DNA from: Neisseria yangbaofengii
GTDB taxonomy: Bacteria > Pseudomonadota > Gammaproteobacteria > Burkholderiales > Neisseriaceae
Direction: 5' to 3'
NCBI RefSeq assembly: GCF_014898075.1
Contig: NZ_CP062976.1
Location: 1,054,001-1,118,000 of the forward strand
DNA length: 64,000 nt
Positions within the stretch are counted from its first letter, which is position 1. The number at the start of each line of letters is the position of its first letter. The position numbers and the translations under genes are program-made. The notes beneath the pieces are model-generated. The model had not been told where the DNA came from. It saw nothing but the letters and a program-made list of their open reading frames with translations, and did not search any database. Shown one piece after another: positions 63,546 through 64,000 of this stretch.

Positions 63546-64000
63546 TGAGAACCTTACGCAACATTGTCACGCTGATGTTTAAGGAATTCCGCAGCCTGTT
63601 TACCGATCCGGTGTTGTTGGTGTTGATTGCATTTATGTTTACCGGCTCAATCATCAGCTCGGCGCAAATCAGCACTGATGTGAAAAATGCGACGGTCGGC
63701 ATCATCGATCAAGACCGCTCGACCTTGTCGCTGCGCATCCGTGATGCCATCTTGCCGCCTTATTTTAAAGTGCCGGTGGAAATCAAGCGTGAAGATGCCG
63801 ATGAACTGATGGATAAAAACAGTTTGATTTTTGTGTTGGAGATCCCGCCGAATTTTGAACGTGATGTTCAAGCCGGACGCCGCCCGTCGGTGCAGCTTCT
63901 GACCGATGCAACCATGATGACGCAGGCCGGTTTGGGTTCGGCTTATCTGACTCAGATTATCAACCGCGAAATTCGGGAATTTGTCGACATGCCCTCGATG
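63542..64000 (+). CDS. ABC-2 type permease (YhhJ-like), partial
   Basis: The first 153 codons of a second permease subunit, cut by the window end. It starts with MMRTLRNIVTLMFKEFRSLFTDPVLLVLI (one membrane span, about residues 20-38) and goes into a periplasmic loop (ATVGIIDQDRSTLSLRIRDA) like that of E. coli YhhJ. ATG at 63542 overlaps the rbbA stop by four bases; ATG at 63545 is an alternative. Confidence 0.9.
   Translation, partial: MMRTLRNIVTLMFKEFRSLFTDPVLLVLIAFMFTGSIISSAQISTDVKNATVGIIDQDRSTLSLRIRDAILPPYFKVPVEIKREDADELMDKNSLIFVLEIPPNFERDVQAGRRPSVQLLTDATMMTQAGLGSAYLTQIINREIREFVDMPSM

Overview
The window is a piece of a Neisseriaceae chromosome, most likely a commensal or animal-associated Neisseria. 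The best evidence is the DNA uptake sequence AGGCCGTCTGAA (the AG-DUS dialect), present many times, very often as inverted pairs that close transcription units. A few copies have the AT-DUS form (ATGCCGTCTGAA) or the AGGTCGTCTGAA form. Protein sequences (RpsA, PNPase, the SpeE-like protein) also look neisserial. No rRNA, CRISPR array, prophage or intact insertion sequence was seen.

Layout. 1-5650: a DUF4230 protein, then an iron-acquisition locus (AraC-type regulator divergent from a TonB siderophore receptor, with a Fes-type esterase that carries a signal peptide). 5670-11900: uracil permease, then the conserved cmk-rpsA-ihfB block, zapE and ndk. 12056-20733: the conserved run rlmN-pilW-rodZ-ispG-(pseudouridine synthase on the other strand)-hisS-yfgM-der; bamB, which lies between yfgM and der in enterobacteria, is absent. 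21047-30297: hfq, an MnmM-like methyltransferase, folK with a deoxynucleoside kinase, PrxQ, xerD, a di-Mop protein, bfd, brnQ, a permease, a glutaredoxin-like protein, a possible 31-residue gene and an isolated rmlD. 30523-32762: lemA with two TPM-domain genes. 33346-34887: an RTX-type protein with an unusual Tyr/Cys and Pro-Glu-Gln N-terminal half, preceded by a 0.5 kb AT-rich stretch. 35032-49298: purC, pnp, a lipoprotein pseudogene broken by a Correia element, a lactonase-like hydrolase with a divergent GlxA-type regulator, a SpeE-like enzyme, two identical tRNA-Thr genes, panB/panC, a second LemA-like gene, a polar amino acid (probably cystine or cysteine) ABC importer and a MetE-like methyltransferase. 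49440-57813: a spermidine synthase remnant, queH, a patatin lipoprotein, plsY, folB, a Nudix hydrolase, a cupin, a ubiquinone hydroxylase, surE and nlpD. 57931-64000: a dead TetR gene and a live TetR-HlyD-RbbA-permease export operon, both preceded by the same perfect operator palindrome; the last permease gene runs off the window.

Most genes are housekeeping. The accessory material is the RTX gene, the siderophore locus, the TetR-controlled exporter, two copies of a 141-bp miniature element with IS5-like ends, one Correia element plus a scar, and three pseudogenes. No wholly new multi-gene system can be claimed. The strongest candidates for undescribed biology are the RTX protein architecture, the tiny 31-residue gene, the twin TetR operators and the linkers that appear to be made from uptake sequences.
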